From assembly GCF_030283145.1 (NCBI RefSeq), contig NZ_JASNWE010000002.1, positions 62,001 through 126,000 on the forward strand: a stretch of DNA of 64,000 bases, given 5' to 3'. The DNA comes from Actinomadura xylanilytica (GTDB lineage: Bacteria > Actinomycetota > Actinomycetes > Streptosporangiales > Streptosporangiaceae). Positions 50,538 to 57,810 of the stretch are shown here, one piece after another. Each line of letters opens with the position of its first letter. Within the stretch, counting starts at the first letter, position 1. The notes beneath the pieces are model-generated. The model did no database searches. It was not told the DNA's origin and was given only the letters and a program-made list of their open reading frames with translations. Position numbers and translations under genes: made by a program.

Positions 50538-51305
50538 TCAGGAATCGGCGGACGGGTGCCGCGGGGGCAGTTCGGCGAACGCGCGCAGCCGGTCGGGCGT
50601 CAGGATCGTGACGGCCCGGTACTTGGACAGCACGTACCCCTCGTCGCGAAACCTGCGCATGGCCTGGCCGACGGCGTCCTCCCCCGCGCCGATCAGCTTG
50701 CCGAGCTCGGGCTGGGACAGCCGCACCCCGAGCTCGCGCCCCTCGGCGACGTCGCGGCCGTGCCGGTCGGCGAGCTCCACGATGATCCGGGCCAGCCGGA
50801 TCGGGACGTCGTACCCCACGAACTCCAGCCGCCGCCGATTGGCCCAGTCGAGCCGGTCGGCCATCATCGCGGCGATCGCCTGCCACGCCTCCGGATGGCG
50901 ATTGAGGAACGCCAGGAACATCTCCCGCGGAAGCGGATGCGCGAGAATTGGCGTGCAGGTCACCACGGTGGCATTGCGCGGAGTCGCCCGGATCGCGGCG
51001 ACCTCCCCGATCACGTCGCCGCCGACCCTGATTCCGAGCATGCTCTCGCTGCCGTTCTCCAGCGTCGCGATCACTTTCACGCAGGCGGACGACGCCGGGC
51101 CGGTCGAGCGCAGCAGGAACGCCTGCATGCCCGGTTCGCCCTGGCGGACGAGGGTGGTCCCGGCCGGATAGCGCACCGGCGGGACCAGCTCCAGAAGGTC
51201 CTTGCGCGGCTTGTCGCCGAGGCTGGCGAAGAAGGTTCCCGAAGACCAGTAGGACGTTCTCTCAGATGCAGGGCCGGCCACGGCTAGACCTCCGTACGAC
51301 CTCAT
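50538..51305 (-). CDS. CRP/FNR-family regulator with cyclic-nucleotide-binding fold
   Basis: A 255-residue regulator. The N-terminal beta-barrel has FFASLGDKPRKDLLELVPPVRYPAGTTLVRQGEPGMQAFLL, GGDVIGEVAAIRATPRNATVVTCTP (phosphate-binding-cassette position; the G-E pair is kept but the usual R-S-A is shifted), the dimer helix FLNRHPEAWQAIAAMMADRL and a C-terminal winged helix with RLSQPELGKLIGAGEDAVGQAMRRFRDEGYV. No FNR-type Cys cluster. Start chosen at the ATG of MRSYGGLAV; an ATG at 51389 is possible. As a cNMP-type sensor next to a cyclase-like gene and a Pycsar effector it may be the reader of the same signal. Confidence 0.85.
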   Translation of the reverse strand: MRSYGGLAVAGPASERTSYWSSGTFFASLGDKPRKDLLELVPPVRYPAGTTLVRQGEPGMQAFLLRSTGPASSACVKVIATLENGSESMLGIRVGGDVIGEVAAIRATPRNATVVTCTPILAHPLPREMFLAFLNRHPEAWQAIAAMMADRLDWANRRRLEFVGYDVPIRLARIIVELADRHGRDVAEGRELGVRLSQPELGKLIGAGEDAVGQAMRRFRDEGYVLSKYRAVTILTPDRLRAFAELPPRHPSADS

Positions 51306-51496
51306 TTCGCCGGATTCAAACACTAGCGGAGGCGGCCCCTCCGGGGGTTGCCGCGTAATGTCACCGACACGTTTCCCTTGCCCGGACATGATGCTTTCGA
51401 AAAGTGCGCGGCGGCCCGTCCCCGACCCCGGTTGATCTTCTATGGAACGGACATGACCAGGACCGACGTCCCGTTCCGGAGAGGGGGCCACCCGGC

Positions 51497-52513
51497 ATGG
51501 TCGAGATACCCGTGTGGGCCTGGCCCGCGACGGTCGGCCTGATCCTCGTGCTGTTCGCGTTCGACCTGGTGACCGCGGTGCGGCGCCCGCACGCCGTCGG
51601 GATCCGCGAGGCCGCGTTCTGGTCGGTCTTCTACATCGTGGTGGCCCTGCTGTTCGGGCTCGCGGTGCTGTGGCTGATCGGCTCGGAGCCCGGGACGGAG
51701 TACTTCGCCGGATGGGTGGTCGAGAAGAGCCTGTCGATCGACAACCTGTTCGTCTTCGTCATCATCATGTCCCGGTTCGAGGTGCCTCGGGAGTACCAGC
51801 AGAAGACGCTGCTGTTCGGGATCGCGGCGGCGCTCCTGCTGCGCACGGTCTTCATCGCGGTCGGCGCGGCGGCGATCAACGCGTTCTCCTTCACCTTCCT
51901 GTTCTTCGGGCTGGCGCTGCTGTGGACGGCGGTGCAGCTCGTGCGGCACCGCAACGAGCAGCCCGACGTCGAGGACACCTGGCTCGTCCGTCGCGCGCGC
52001 AGGATCCTCCCGATGAGCACCGGCTTCCACGGTGGGCGGATGCTCGCGCACGAGGACGGCCGGCGCGTGATGACACCGTTGCTGCTGGTGTTCATCGCCA
52101 TCGGCAGCACCGACCTGCTCTTCGCGCTCGACTCCATCCCGGCGGTGTTCGGCGTGACCAGCGAGCCGTTCATCGTGTTCTCCGCTAACGCCTTCGCGCT
52201 GCTGGGGCTGCGCGCGCTGTTCTTCCTCATCGAGGGCCTGCTGGAACGCCTTGTCTACCTGTCGATCGGGCTCTCCGTCATCCTGGCGTTCATCGGGGTC
52301 AAGCTGATCCTGCTGTTCCTGCACAAGGACGTCAGCGCCTCGATCCCCGAGATACCCACGCCGCTGTCACTCCTCGTGATCCTGCTCATCCTGGCCGCCA
52401 CCACCGTCGCCAGCCTGCTGCGCGTGCGGGCCCACCCGGACGAGCGCGCCCAGGCCGGTTCCCTGCGGAAGTCGCGCCGGGAACGTCCGGAACAGGAAGA
52501 GCAGAAGCGGTGA
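51497..52513 (+). CDS. TerC/Alx-family integral membrane protein
   Basis: A 338-residue membrane protein of the TerC family, associated with tellurite resistance and, in other bacteria, manganese export or metalation of exported proteins. Helices with conserved acidic residues are visible: AGWVVEKSLSIDNLFVFVIIM, FGLALLWTAVQLV, and MTPLLLVFIAIGSTDLLFALDSIPAVFGVTSEPFIVFSANAFALLGLRALFF, the TerC signature. The C-terminus is a basic cytoplasmic tail. No yybP-ykoY-type riboswitch is evident upstream. GGAGAGGGGG lies 9-19 nt before ATG. Confidence 0.93.
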   Translation: MVEIPVWAWPATVGLILVLFAFDLVTAVRRPHAVGIREAAFWSVFYIVVALLFGLAVLWLIGSEPGTEYFAGWVVEKSLSIDNLFVFVIIMSRFEVPREYQQKTLLFGIAAALLLRTVFIAVGAAAINAFSFTFLFFGLALLWTAVQLVRHRNEQPDVEDTWLVRRARRILPMSTGFHGGRMLAHEDGRRVMTPLLLVFIAIGSTDLLFALDSIPAVFGVTSEPFIVFSANAFALLGLRALFFLIEGLLERLVYLSIGLSVILAFIGVKLILLFLHKDVSASIPEIPTPLSLLVILLILAATTVASLLRVRAHPDERAQAGSLRKSRRERPEQEEQKR

Positions 52514-52514
52514 G

Positions 52515-53927
52515 CTACCCGCCTACGCCCGACAGGTCCCGGACGACCACACTGTTACGGTCGGCCACCCGGTTCCCCAGTGAGAGCTGCGGCCAGAGTC
52601 CCGAGAGCTCCTGCCTACTGCGTTCACTCCACTCCCGGGCCGGATCGCTGCGCGTCTTGTAGAAGTTCAGCGCGTACCCGCCCGAGTAGAGGCGCAGCAG
52701 CGTGAACCCGCCCGGATACTCCTTGACCGCGCCGACCTCCTGCTGGACGACCCGGGGCGCCGCCGGGAACACCGAACGCTGATTGCGGTGCGTGTGCCCC
52801 GCGTGGTGCAGGAACACGCCTGGTGTCCCCCGGTACGCCCCCAGAATCGACAGAGACTGGCCCGCGTCCAGCGACTGCCCACCCGTGACGGCCAGCGGCG
52901 CGTTCTCCACGAACAGCGGATGGTGGCCGAACACGACCGTCGGCCGGTCGCGGTCGGCTTTCAGCTCGGCGTCGAACCAGGCGAGCTGCTCCCGCGACAG
53001 CCCGCCCGCGTCGCCCCCGTTCCCCGGCTTGTCGTAGGTGTCGAGCCCGATCACGCGCAGTCCGTCCAGGTCGTGCGAGAAGTAGCTGGGCCTGCCGTCG
53101 AAGAACGCGTCGCCGAAGCAGTCCCGCCCCTGCCACCGTCCCGGGCTGCACGAGCCGCCCTCGTGCGCCCTGTCGTGGTTGCCGCGCGCCACCAGGTAGT
53201 CCTCGCCGTACGTCCCGAACCCGTCGAGCAGGGCCTTGGCGCGTCCCAGATCGTCCACCCCCGCCTCGGCCGCCACGTCGCCCGCCGCGAGCAGCCGGGA
53301 CGCGCCGCGCCGCCTGGCGTCCGCGACCAGCGCCTCAGCCATGAGCTCCGGGTAGGGCGGATGCCCGGGAACCTGCTCGATCCCCTTGATCCATGGCAGT
53401 TGCCCTACGAGTCCCGCCACCGTCTCGCCCAAGTGCAGGTCGTTGCAGAGCGCGACCGAGAACAGGAACCGTCCGGGCGGCGGCTGCGGTGTGGTGAACG
53501 CGAACACGCCGTCCCCTAGAGGCGTTCCCGCCGACTGTCCCGCCGCCAGCGCCGTGGCACTGGCGGGCCGCCCCCGCGAGCAAGCCTGGTAGTAGTACGT
53601 GCGCCCCGGCTCGAGTCCGGTCAGCTCCGCGTAGTGGTAGGGCGTGCTGCCCCCGAACGCCCGCTGGTCGAGCCGTCCGGGACGCGTCCCGTAGCGGACC
53701 TCGCCGTCAGCCGGTACGGGCTTCATCCGTCCCAGCCCGTCATCGGTACCGGCGGCCCCGGTGTACCAGGTGAGGATCGCACTGGTCTCGGTCAGCGTGA
53801 CCAGCTCCAGATTCACCGGCCGCACCGCCTCGTCCGCGTGCGCGCGATCGGGGAGGACCAGCGCCGCCCCCGCGACCACCGCGCTCCAGCGCATCAGCTC
53901 CCGACGGCTGGGCCCGCAACAGATCAT
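52515..53927 (-). CDS. Tat-exported metallophosphoesterase with purple-acid-phosphatase-like N-domain
   Basis: A 470-residue exported phosphoesterase. The twin-arginine signal is [19 protein letters not shown]. An N-terminal fibronectin-like domain (NLELVTLTETSAILTWYTG; YHYAELTGLEPGRTYYYQACS) precedes the calcineurin-like metal site: ALCNDLHLGE, LLAAGDVAAEAG, VARGNHDRAHEGG, VVFGHHPLFVEN and HHAGHTHRNQRS, a full set of ligands. Two Cys (SCSPG, RDCFG) may form a disulfide. Start at ATG 53927. The stop is 2 bp from the convergent TerC stop. Confidence 0.9.
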   Translation of the reverse strand: MICCGPSRRELMRWSAVVAGAALVLPDRAHADEAVRPVNLELVTLTETSAILTWYTGAAGTDDGLGRMKPVPADGEVRYGTRPGRLDQRAFGGSTPYHYAELTGLEPGRTYYYQACSRGRPASATALAAGQSAGTPLGDGVFAFTTPQPPPGRFLFSVALCNDLHLGETVAGLVGQLPWIKGIEQVPGHPPYPELMAEALVADARRRGASRLLAAGDVAAEAGVDDLGRAKALLDGFGTYGEDYLVARGNHDRAHEGGSCSPGRWQGRDCFGDAFFDGRPSYFSHDLDGLRVIGLDTYDKPGNGGDAGGLSREQLAWFDAELKADRDRPTVVFGHHPLFVENAPLAVTGGQSLDAGQSLSILGAYRGTPGVFLHHAGHTHRNQRSVFPAAPRVVQQEVGAVKEYPGGFTLLRLYSGGYALNFYKTRSDPAREWSERSRQELSGLWPQLSLGNRVADRNSVVVRDLSGVGG

Positions 53928-53974
53928 GCGCGCAGCGTCCCAGCGGCCGGAGCACTCTGCCAGGCCCAAAGACG

Positions 53975-54469
53975 TCAGGGCCTGGCGTCGTCCCAAGCGG
54001 TGCTGCTGCGGAAGTAGGTGTCATAGAGCTCCTGGACTTCCAGCAGGCTCTCCGGCGGCACCTTCCCGTAGGCGATGCGCTCCAGGTGGCGGAAGTACTC
54101 GAACCGCTCCACACCGGGGGTGATGACGATGAGGAGATCGGCGTCCTCACCCGGGGCGGCGGCGAAGGCGTGCGCGAGGCCGGGCGGAACGATGACCAGG
54201 TCACCTTGCTCGGCGGTGACGACCTGCTCACCTGACAGCAACTGCGCCATGCCGTCCAGCACGTAGAAGAGCTCCGCCGAATTGGAGTGGTGGTGCGGCT
54301 TGGCGCCGTCGGCGCCGTTCACGAGGCTGACCCGCTGGGTGGAGAGCGCGCCCCCGGTCGAACTGCTGTCGGCCAGCAGCCGGATGGTGGTCGGCGCCCG
54401 GCCGATCACCTCGGCCTCGGCGGAACGGACGATCACGGACTCGTCGAAATCCGGTGCGATCAAAGACAT
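53975..54469 (-). CDS. Cupin-domain protein
   Basis: A 164-residue single-domain cupin. Motif 1 is KPHHHSNSAELFYVLDG (two His and Glu), motif 2 is GDLVIVPPGLAHAFAAAPGEDADLLIVITPG (third His), so the metal site is complete. The C-terminal helix FEYFRHLERIAYGKVPPESLLEVQELYDTYF is seen in cupins linked to quercetinase-like or tetracenomycin-type proteins; function unknown. It is 28 bp downstream of the DUF4267 gene and probably cotranscribed under the divergent TetR regulator. Confidence 0.88.
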   Translation of the reverse strand: MSLIAPDFDESVIVRSAEAEVIGRAPTTIRLLADSSSTGGALSTQRVSLVNGADGAKPHHHSNSAELFYVLDGMAQLLSGEQVVTAEQGDLVIVPPGLAHAFAAAPGEDADLLIVITPGVERFEYFRHLERIAYGKVPPESLLEVQELYDTYFRSSTAWDDARP

Positions 54470-54497
54470 CTGCGTGGCTCCTTGCTGGTTCGGATTC

Positions 54498-54869
54498 TCA
54501 GACGGCGAAGAGGAGGGCGGCGCTGATGAGCAGCGCCACGGCGGTGGCGAAGTGGATGCCGAAGGCAACGGCCTTGGTGCCCCCGTGGCGCAGGACGATG
54601 ACGGTGTCGCCAAGCGGGAGGAGGGCGACGACCAGCATGAACCATGCCTCGGCCTGGGCGTCCGCGAAGGCCAGCAGCACCAGGCCGAGGAGGCCGAAGG
54701 TCGCGTCGCGCAGGCCCTTGATCGTCAGGTAGGCCGCGTCCCCGTCTTCCTTGGCCGGAACACCGTATCCGGCGGCGGCGGCACGCGGCACCGCAAAGAA
54801 CCGCAGGCCGATGAAGACGCAGAAGAGGTTGAGCACGATGGCCAGGCCGTAGGCGATGGGGGTGAGCAT
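54498..54869 (-). CDS. DUF4267-family small membrane protein
   Basis: A 123-residue protein with about four membrane helices (IAYGLAIVLNLFCVFIGLRFF, ATFGLLGLVLLAFA, WFMLVVALLPLGDTVIVL, GIHFATAVALLISAALLF) and the DUF4267 segment YLTIKGLRDATFGLLGL. Function unknown. It heads a two-gene operon with the cupin, behind a CTAGC-N3-GCTAG operator, and diverges from a TetR gene. Confidence 0.85.
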   Translation of the reverse strand: MLTPIAYGLAIVLNLFCVFIGLRFFAVPRAAAAGYGVPAKEDGDAAYLTIKGLRDATFGLLGLVLLAFADAQAEAWFMLVVALLPLGDTVIVLRHGGTKAVAFGIHFATAVALLISAALLFAV

Positions 54870-54883
54870 GGTGTCTCCAGGTG

Positions 54884-54946
54884 CTAGCGGTGCTAGGAAC
54901 GAGATCGACACTAACATGCCAACGACAGGAGCGCTAGCGATGCTAG
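54884..54946. promoter_or_regulatory. Paired CTAGC-N3-GCTAG operators in the divergent TetR/DUF4267 promoter
   Basis: CTAGC-GGT-GCTAG (54884-54896) lies 15 bp from the DUF4267 start, and CTAGC-GAT-GCTAG (54934-54946) lies 10 bp from the TetR start; centres are exactly 50 bp apart. The second overlaps a TAGATT -10 (54944-54949) that is 7 nt before the TetR ATG, so the tetR message is probably leaderless. Confidence 0.78.
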
Positions 54947-54956
54947 ATTCGATGCC

Positions 54957-55529
54957 ATGTCGATTCAGGAGCGCCGGGAGCGCGAGCGGGCGGAACGGGA
55001 AAGATCGATCGTCACGGCCGCGATGGAGCTGGCCGAGGCCGAGGGCTGGGACGCGGTGACCACGCGGCGCCTCGCCGCGCGGATCGAGTACAGCCAGCCG
55101 GTGCTCTACAGCCACTTCAAGGGCAAGGGCGCCATCATGGCCGCGGTCGCGGTCGAGGGTTGTGCCGACCTCGCCGCCGACCTGCGCGCGGCCCGCACCG
55201 CGGCGACCGGCCCGGACCAGACCCTGGCCGGAATCGGCGCCGCCTATGCCACCTTCGCCGCACAGCGCCCCGCCCTGTACGACGCGATGTTCACCCACAT
55301 CGTCGATCTGCCGTGGGCCACGCCCGAAGCGCCGGCCGCCCTGCACGAGGCGTTCGACGAGCTTCGTCAGGCCATACGCCCGCACACCGGAGACGACGAC
55401 CTGGAGGTACTGACCGAGACCTTCTGGAGTGGCCTGCACGGGCTCGTCACCCTGATGCACAACGGCAGACTCCGCCAGGAGGATCACGAACGCCGCCTGG
55501 CGCTCCTGGTCAGGCGCTTCTCAAGCTGA
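54957..55529 (+). CDS. TetR-family transcriptional regulator
   Basis: A 190-residue TetR protein. HTH region RSIVTAAMELAEAEGWDAVTTRRLAARIEYSQPVLYSHFKGKGAIMAAVA, followed by a C-terminal TetR_C_33-like domain (LAGIGAAYATFAAQRPALYDAMF; TETFWSGLHGLVTLMHNGRLR). It most likely represses itself and the divergent DUF4267-cupin operon through the two dyads in between. Confidence 0.93.
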   Translation: MSIQERRERERAERERSIVTAAMELAEAEGWDAVTTRRLAARIEYSQPVLYSHFKGKGAIMAAVAVEGCADLAADLRAARTAATGPDQTLAGIGAAYATFAAQRPALYDAMFTHIVDLPWATPEAPAALHEAFDELRQAIRPHTGDDDLEVLTETFWSGLHGLVTLMHNGRLRQEDHERRLALLVRRFSS

Positions 55530-55674
55530 GCACGGCTTCCCCGGAGCGGTGTCCAGACGGCACCGCCACCGGGTGGCTCTCGGCGGGCCCGGACGTCCGC
55601 ATCTCCGCCGACCGGCATACGAGGACGCGGGCCCGCACCCGAGTCCTACCAGCACATCAGCGCACCGCCGGGAA

Positions 55675-56214
55675 TCACCGGAGTGCCGCGTCCAGCTGAC
55701 GGATGAGTTCCCCGACCCGCCCACCGCCAGGCGGGGCGGCCGGGTAGCGCCTCAGGACGTCCACCACGCCAGGATGCGCGAGGACCCGCGACTGCGCGAT
55801 GTGGTCGGCTCCAACGGTGGGATCGTCGCCGGCGGAGAGTTCGAACGCCCGTGCGGCATGAGCGGCCGATCCGAGGATGTGCTTGACCTGCGTAGCTTTG
55901 GCCAAGGGGTGGAGGAACGCCGCGCCGCACGCGCTGGCGGCAGCACGTGCGGCGTCGCTCGCCGCAGCCTGCCCTGCATCGCGGGTCTCCTGAGCCGCCC
56001 GGTGTGCCGCCCAGGCACAGTCACGTAGCACCTTGGTCCGCTCGGCTCCGTCCGCGAACGCCTGCGCCGCGTCGATCGCGGCTCGTGGACGCCGGTCGTC
56101 GGGACGTTCACGTTCGAAAACCGCCAATGCAGGCCGCGCGCACGCCACCGCATAGCCGGTGACCTCGCGGAGTTCGGACCGGCTGAGCTCGATCGTCGTG
56201 GAGTCATCCGCCAT
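55675..56214 (-). CDS. Imm-5-like putative immunity protein
   Basis: A 179-residue all-helical, Ala-rich protein. ELREVTGYAVACARPALAVFERERPDDRRPRAAIDAAQAFADG, then CAWAAHRAAQETRDAGQAAASDAARAAASACGAAFLHPLAKATQVKHILGSAAHAARAFEL, closely follow the Imm-5 (PF14423) pattern of immunity proteins found near polymorphic toxins. No toxin gene is in the neighbourhood, so it may be an orphan. I use ATG 56214, with AAGGA 7 nt upstream, rather than ATG 56232. Confidence 0.78.
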   Translation of the reverse strand: MADDSTTIELSRSELREVTGYAVACARPALAVFERERPDDRRPRAAIDAAQAFADGAERTKVLRDCAWAAHRAAQETRDAGQAAASDAARAAASACGAAFLHPLAKATQVKHILGSAAHAARAFELSAGDDPTVGADHIAQSRVLAHPGVVDVLRRYPAAPPGGGRVGELIRQLDAALR

Positions 56215-56533
56215 AGCATCATCCTTGTCCATAGGGGCGAAGTCGCTTCAACGCTATCGTTGAACCTTCGGTGTAGACTTTGGCGCCGTTTCCAAGGGTT
56301 TATAAGGACGCACCTTCAACACGGCCCAACGATGGCGCGCGAGCACGGCCGGTCCGCGCAGGCGGCGCCCAAGGCGGGATCCTGCCGCCGGCCGAGCACC
56401 CGCCGCGCGGCCACCCCGTCTACAGCTCGCGATCAACGACCGGGGTTATCCACAGAACGCGATTCTGTAGTGACATCGAGTGAGGCCCCGGCATGCTGGG
56501 AACCGCAGACCTCCCCGAGAAAGGCGGCCTCCC
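56215..56533. other. 319-bp gap with a DnaA-box-like sequence and a dyad
   Basis: The gap between the Imm-5-like gene and the next ORF contains TTATCCACA (56446-56454), identical to a DnaA box, overlapping ACAGAA-N5-TTCTGT (56452-56468), a perfect 6-bp dyad. The first 90 bp is less GC-rich than its surroundings (TTTATAAGG near 56302) and may hold the promoter of the Imm-5-like gene. Nothing else recognisable. Confidence 0.5.
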
Positions 56534-56896
56534 ATGCTGCGCACCAGCGCCCTCCACCTCCGCGTGAACGCCGTGGAGACCTACGTGGGCATGACCGAGG
56601 ACTCCACCGGCATGACCGTCGCCGGCAGGCTGGACGCCCACCATCGCCTGCTCCAGGCCATGCAGGCCACCCAAGCCGACCAGCTCCGGCGGCTCACCGC
56701 CATCGAGGCGGTCCTCACCCGATCCGAAGACACTCTGGGCAGGCTGCTGGGCGAAGTCACCGAGAGCGGGACACCGCTGCGGCGTCCTCGCCTCTCTCAG
56801 CCCAAGGACTCCGGGCTCCCACCCGCTCCACCCGACTCGCCCCCGCGCCCGCAGCGCCGACATACCCCCGCCACCAGCGAAGCCGGTCAGCACTGA
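56534..56896 (+). CDS. Hypothetical small protein
   Basis: A 120-residue protein, charged and helical in the first 75 residues (LHLRVNAVETYVGMTEDSTGMTVAGRLDAHHRLLQAMQATQADQLRRLTAIEAVLTRSEDTLGRLLGEV), possibly coiled coil, with a Pro-rich disordered tail. No signal peptide or membrane helix, no recognised family. GAGAAAGG lies about 12 nt before ATG; an ATG at 56480 is in frame. Because third-position G/C is typical, it is probably real. Confidence 0.55.
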   Translation: MLRTSALHLRVNAVETYVGMTEDSTGMTVAGRLDAHHRLLQAMQATQADQLRRLTAIEAVLTRSEDTLGRLLGEVTESGTPLRRPRLSQPKDSGLPPAPPDSPPRPQRRHTPATSEAGQH

Positions 56897-57075
56897 GAGG
56901 GGCGTCACATGGGTTCGGCTGAGGCGGGCGGCGCGATCGTGCGCCCACGAAGAGGATCCGACCTGCTCGGTGGGGCATGCGCCGTGTCCATCGGCGCGAT
57001 GCCCCACCGCTCGGCCCGGCGGGTCGTCCGTGAGACGGCCCGTGGGCATGCCGCGAAGAATCGGCGGAGTTCGGA

Positions 57076-57810
57076 TCAGTTCAGGACGGCGGCGAGGCGT
57101 TCCTCGCGGAGACGGCCCGCCCAGGAGTCGTCGATGGGCTGGAGCGGGTGGCCCGCGGCCCAGGTGAGGAGGAGGTCGGCCAGGCCGGGGTTCCGGACGA
57201 GGGCGGGCCCGTGCATGTAGGTGCCCAGGACATGGCCGCTGTAGGCGCCCTCGTAGCCGTTGCCGTTGCCGATACCGGCGATGACCTGGGCGAACGGGTG
57301 CACGTTCTGGCCCAGGTGGGTGACGCCCTGGTGGTTCTCGAAGCCGGTGATCCGGGGGACCCCCAGCTCGCCCGCGACGTCGCCGACGATCTCGCCGACG
57401 GCGCGCTGCGCACCGCGATTGCTGTGCATGTCGAGCAGGCCGAGTCCCGGGACGGGCTGGCCCTCCTCGCCGCCGAACTCGTGGCCGAGGATCTGGTAGC
57501 CCGCGCAGACGCCGAAGACCACGGCGCCCTGGCGGGCGGCCTGGATTAGGCCGCCGTCGTTGCGGAGGCGCTGCGCGGCGAGGATCTGCGGACGGTCCTC
57601 GCCGCCGCCGAGGAGGTAGATGTCGCCGTCGGGCGGCACCGGCTCGTCGGACCGCAGGTTGACGGTCTGGGTCGGGATGCCGCGCAGCGCCGCGCGGCGC
57701 TCCAGGACAATGGTGTTGCCCTGGTCGCCGTAGGTGCTGAGCAGGTCCGGGTAGATCCAGACGATCCGCAGCGGACGGCGGGGGGCGGCTTGCGTGGAGT
57801 CAGACGACAC
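57076..57810 (-). CDS. gatD: Lipid II isoglutaminyl synthase, glutamine amidotransferase subunit
   Basis: Supplies ammonia from glutamine to MurT for amidation of D-Glu in lipid II. The 244-residue class I amidotransferase has DGDIYLLGGGEDRPQ, the nucleophile Cys in VVFGVCAGYQILGHEF and the catalytic His in VLGTYMHGPALVRNP; the GFENHQG segment is characteristic of GatD/CobB-CobQ-like proteins. The start overlaps murT by 11 bp. Confidence 0.94.
   Translation of the reverse strand: MSSDSTQAAPRRPLRIVWIYPDLLSTYGDQGNTIVLERRAALRGIPTQTVNLRSDEPVPPDGDIYLLGGGEDRPQILAAQRLRNDGGLIQAARQGAVVFGVCAGYQILGHEFGGEEGQPVPGLGLLDMHSNRGAQRAVGEIVGDVAGELGVPRITGFENHQGVTHLGQNVHPFAQVIAGIGNGNGYEGAYSGHVLGTYMHGPALVRNPGLADLLLTWAAGHPLQPIDDSWAGRLREERLAAVLN

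Noticed and set aside
51306..51496. yybP-ykoY manganese riboswitch or CRP site upstream of terC
   Set aside because: I found no paired helices or conserved loops of that class. TGTCACCGACA at 51360-51370 is only a weak half-match to a CRP site.
56446..56454. Replication origin suggested by a DnaA box
   Set aside because: Only one box is seen, there is no AT-rich unwinding region, and dnaA/dnaN are not nearby.
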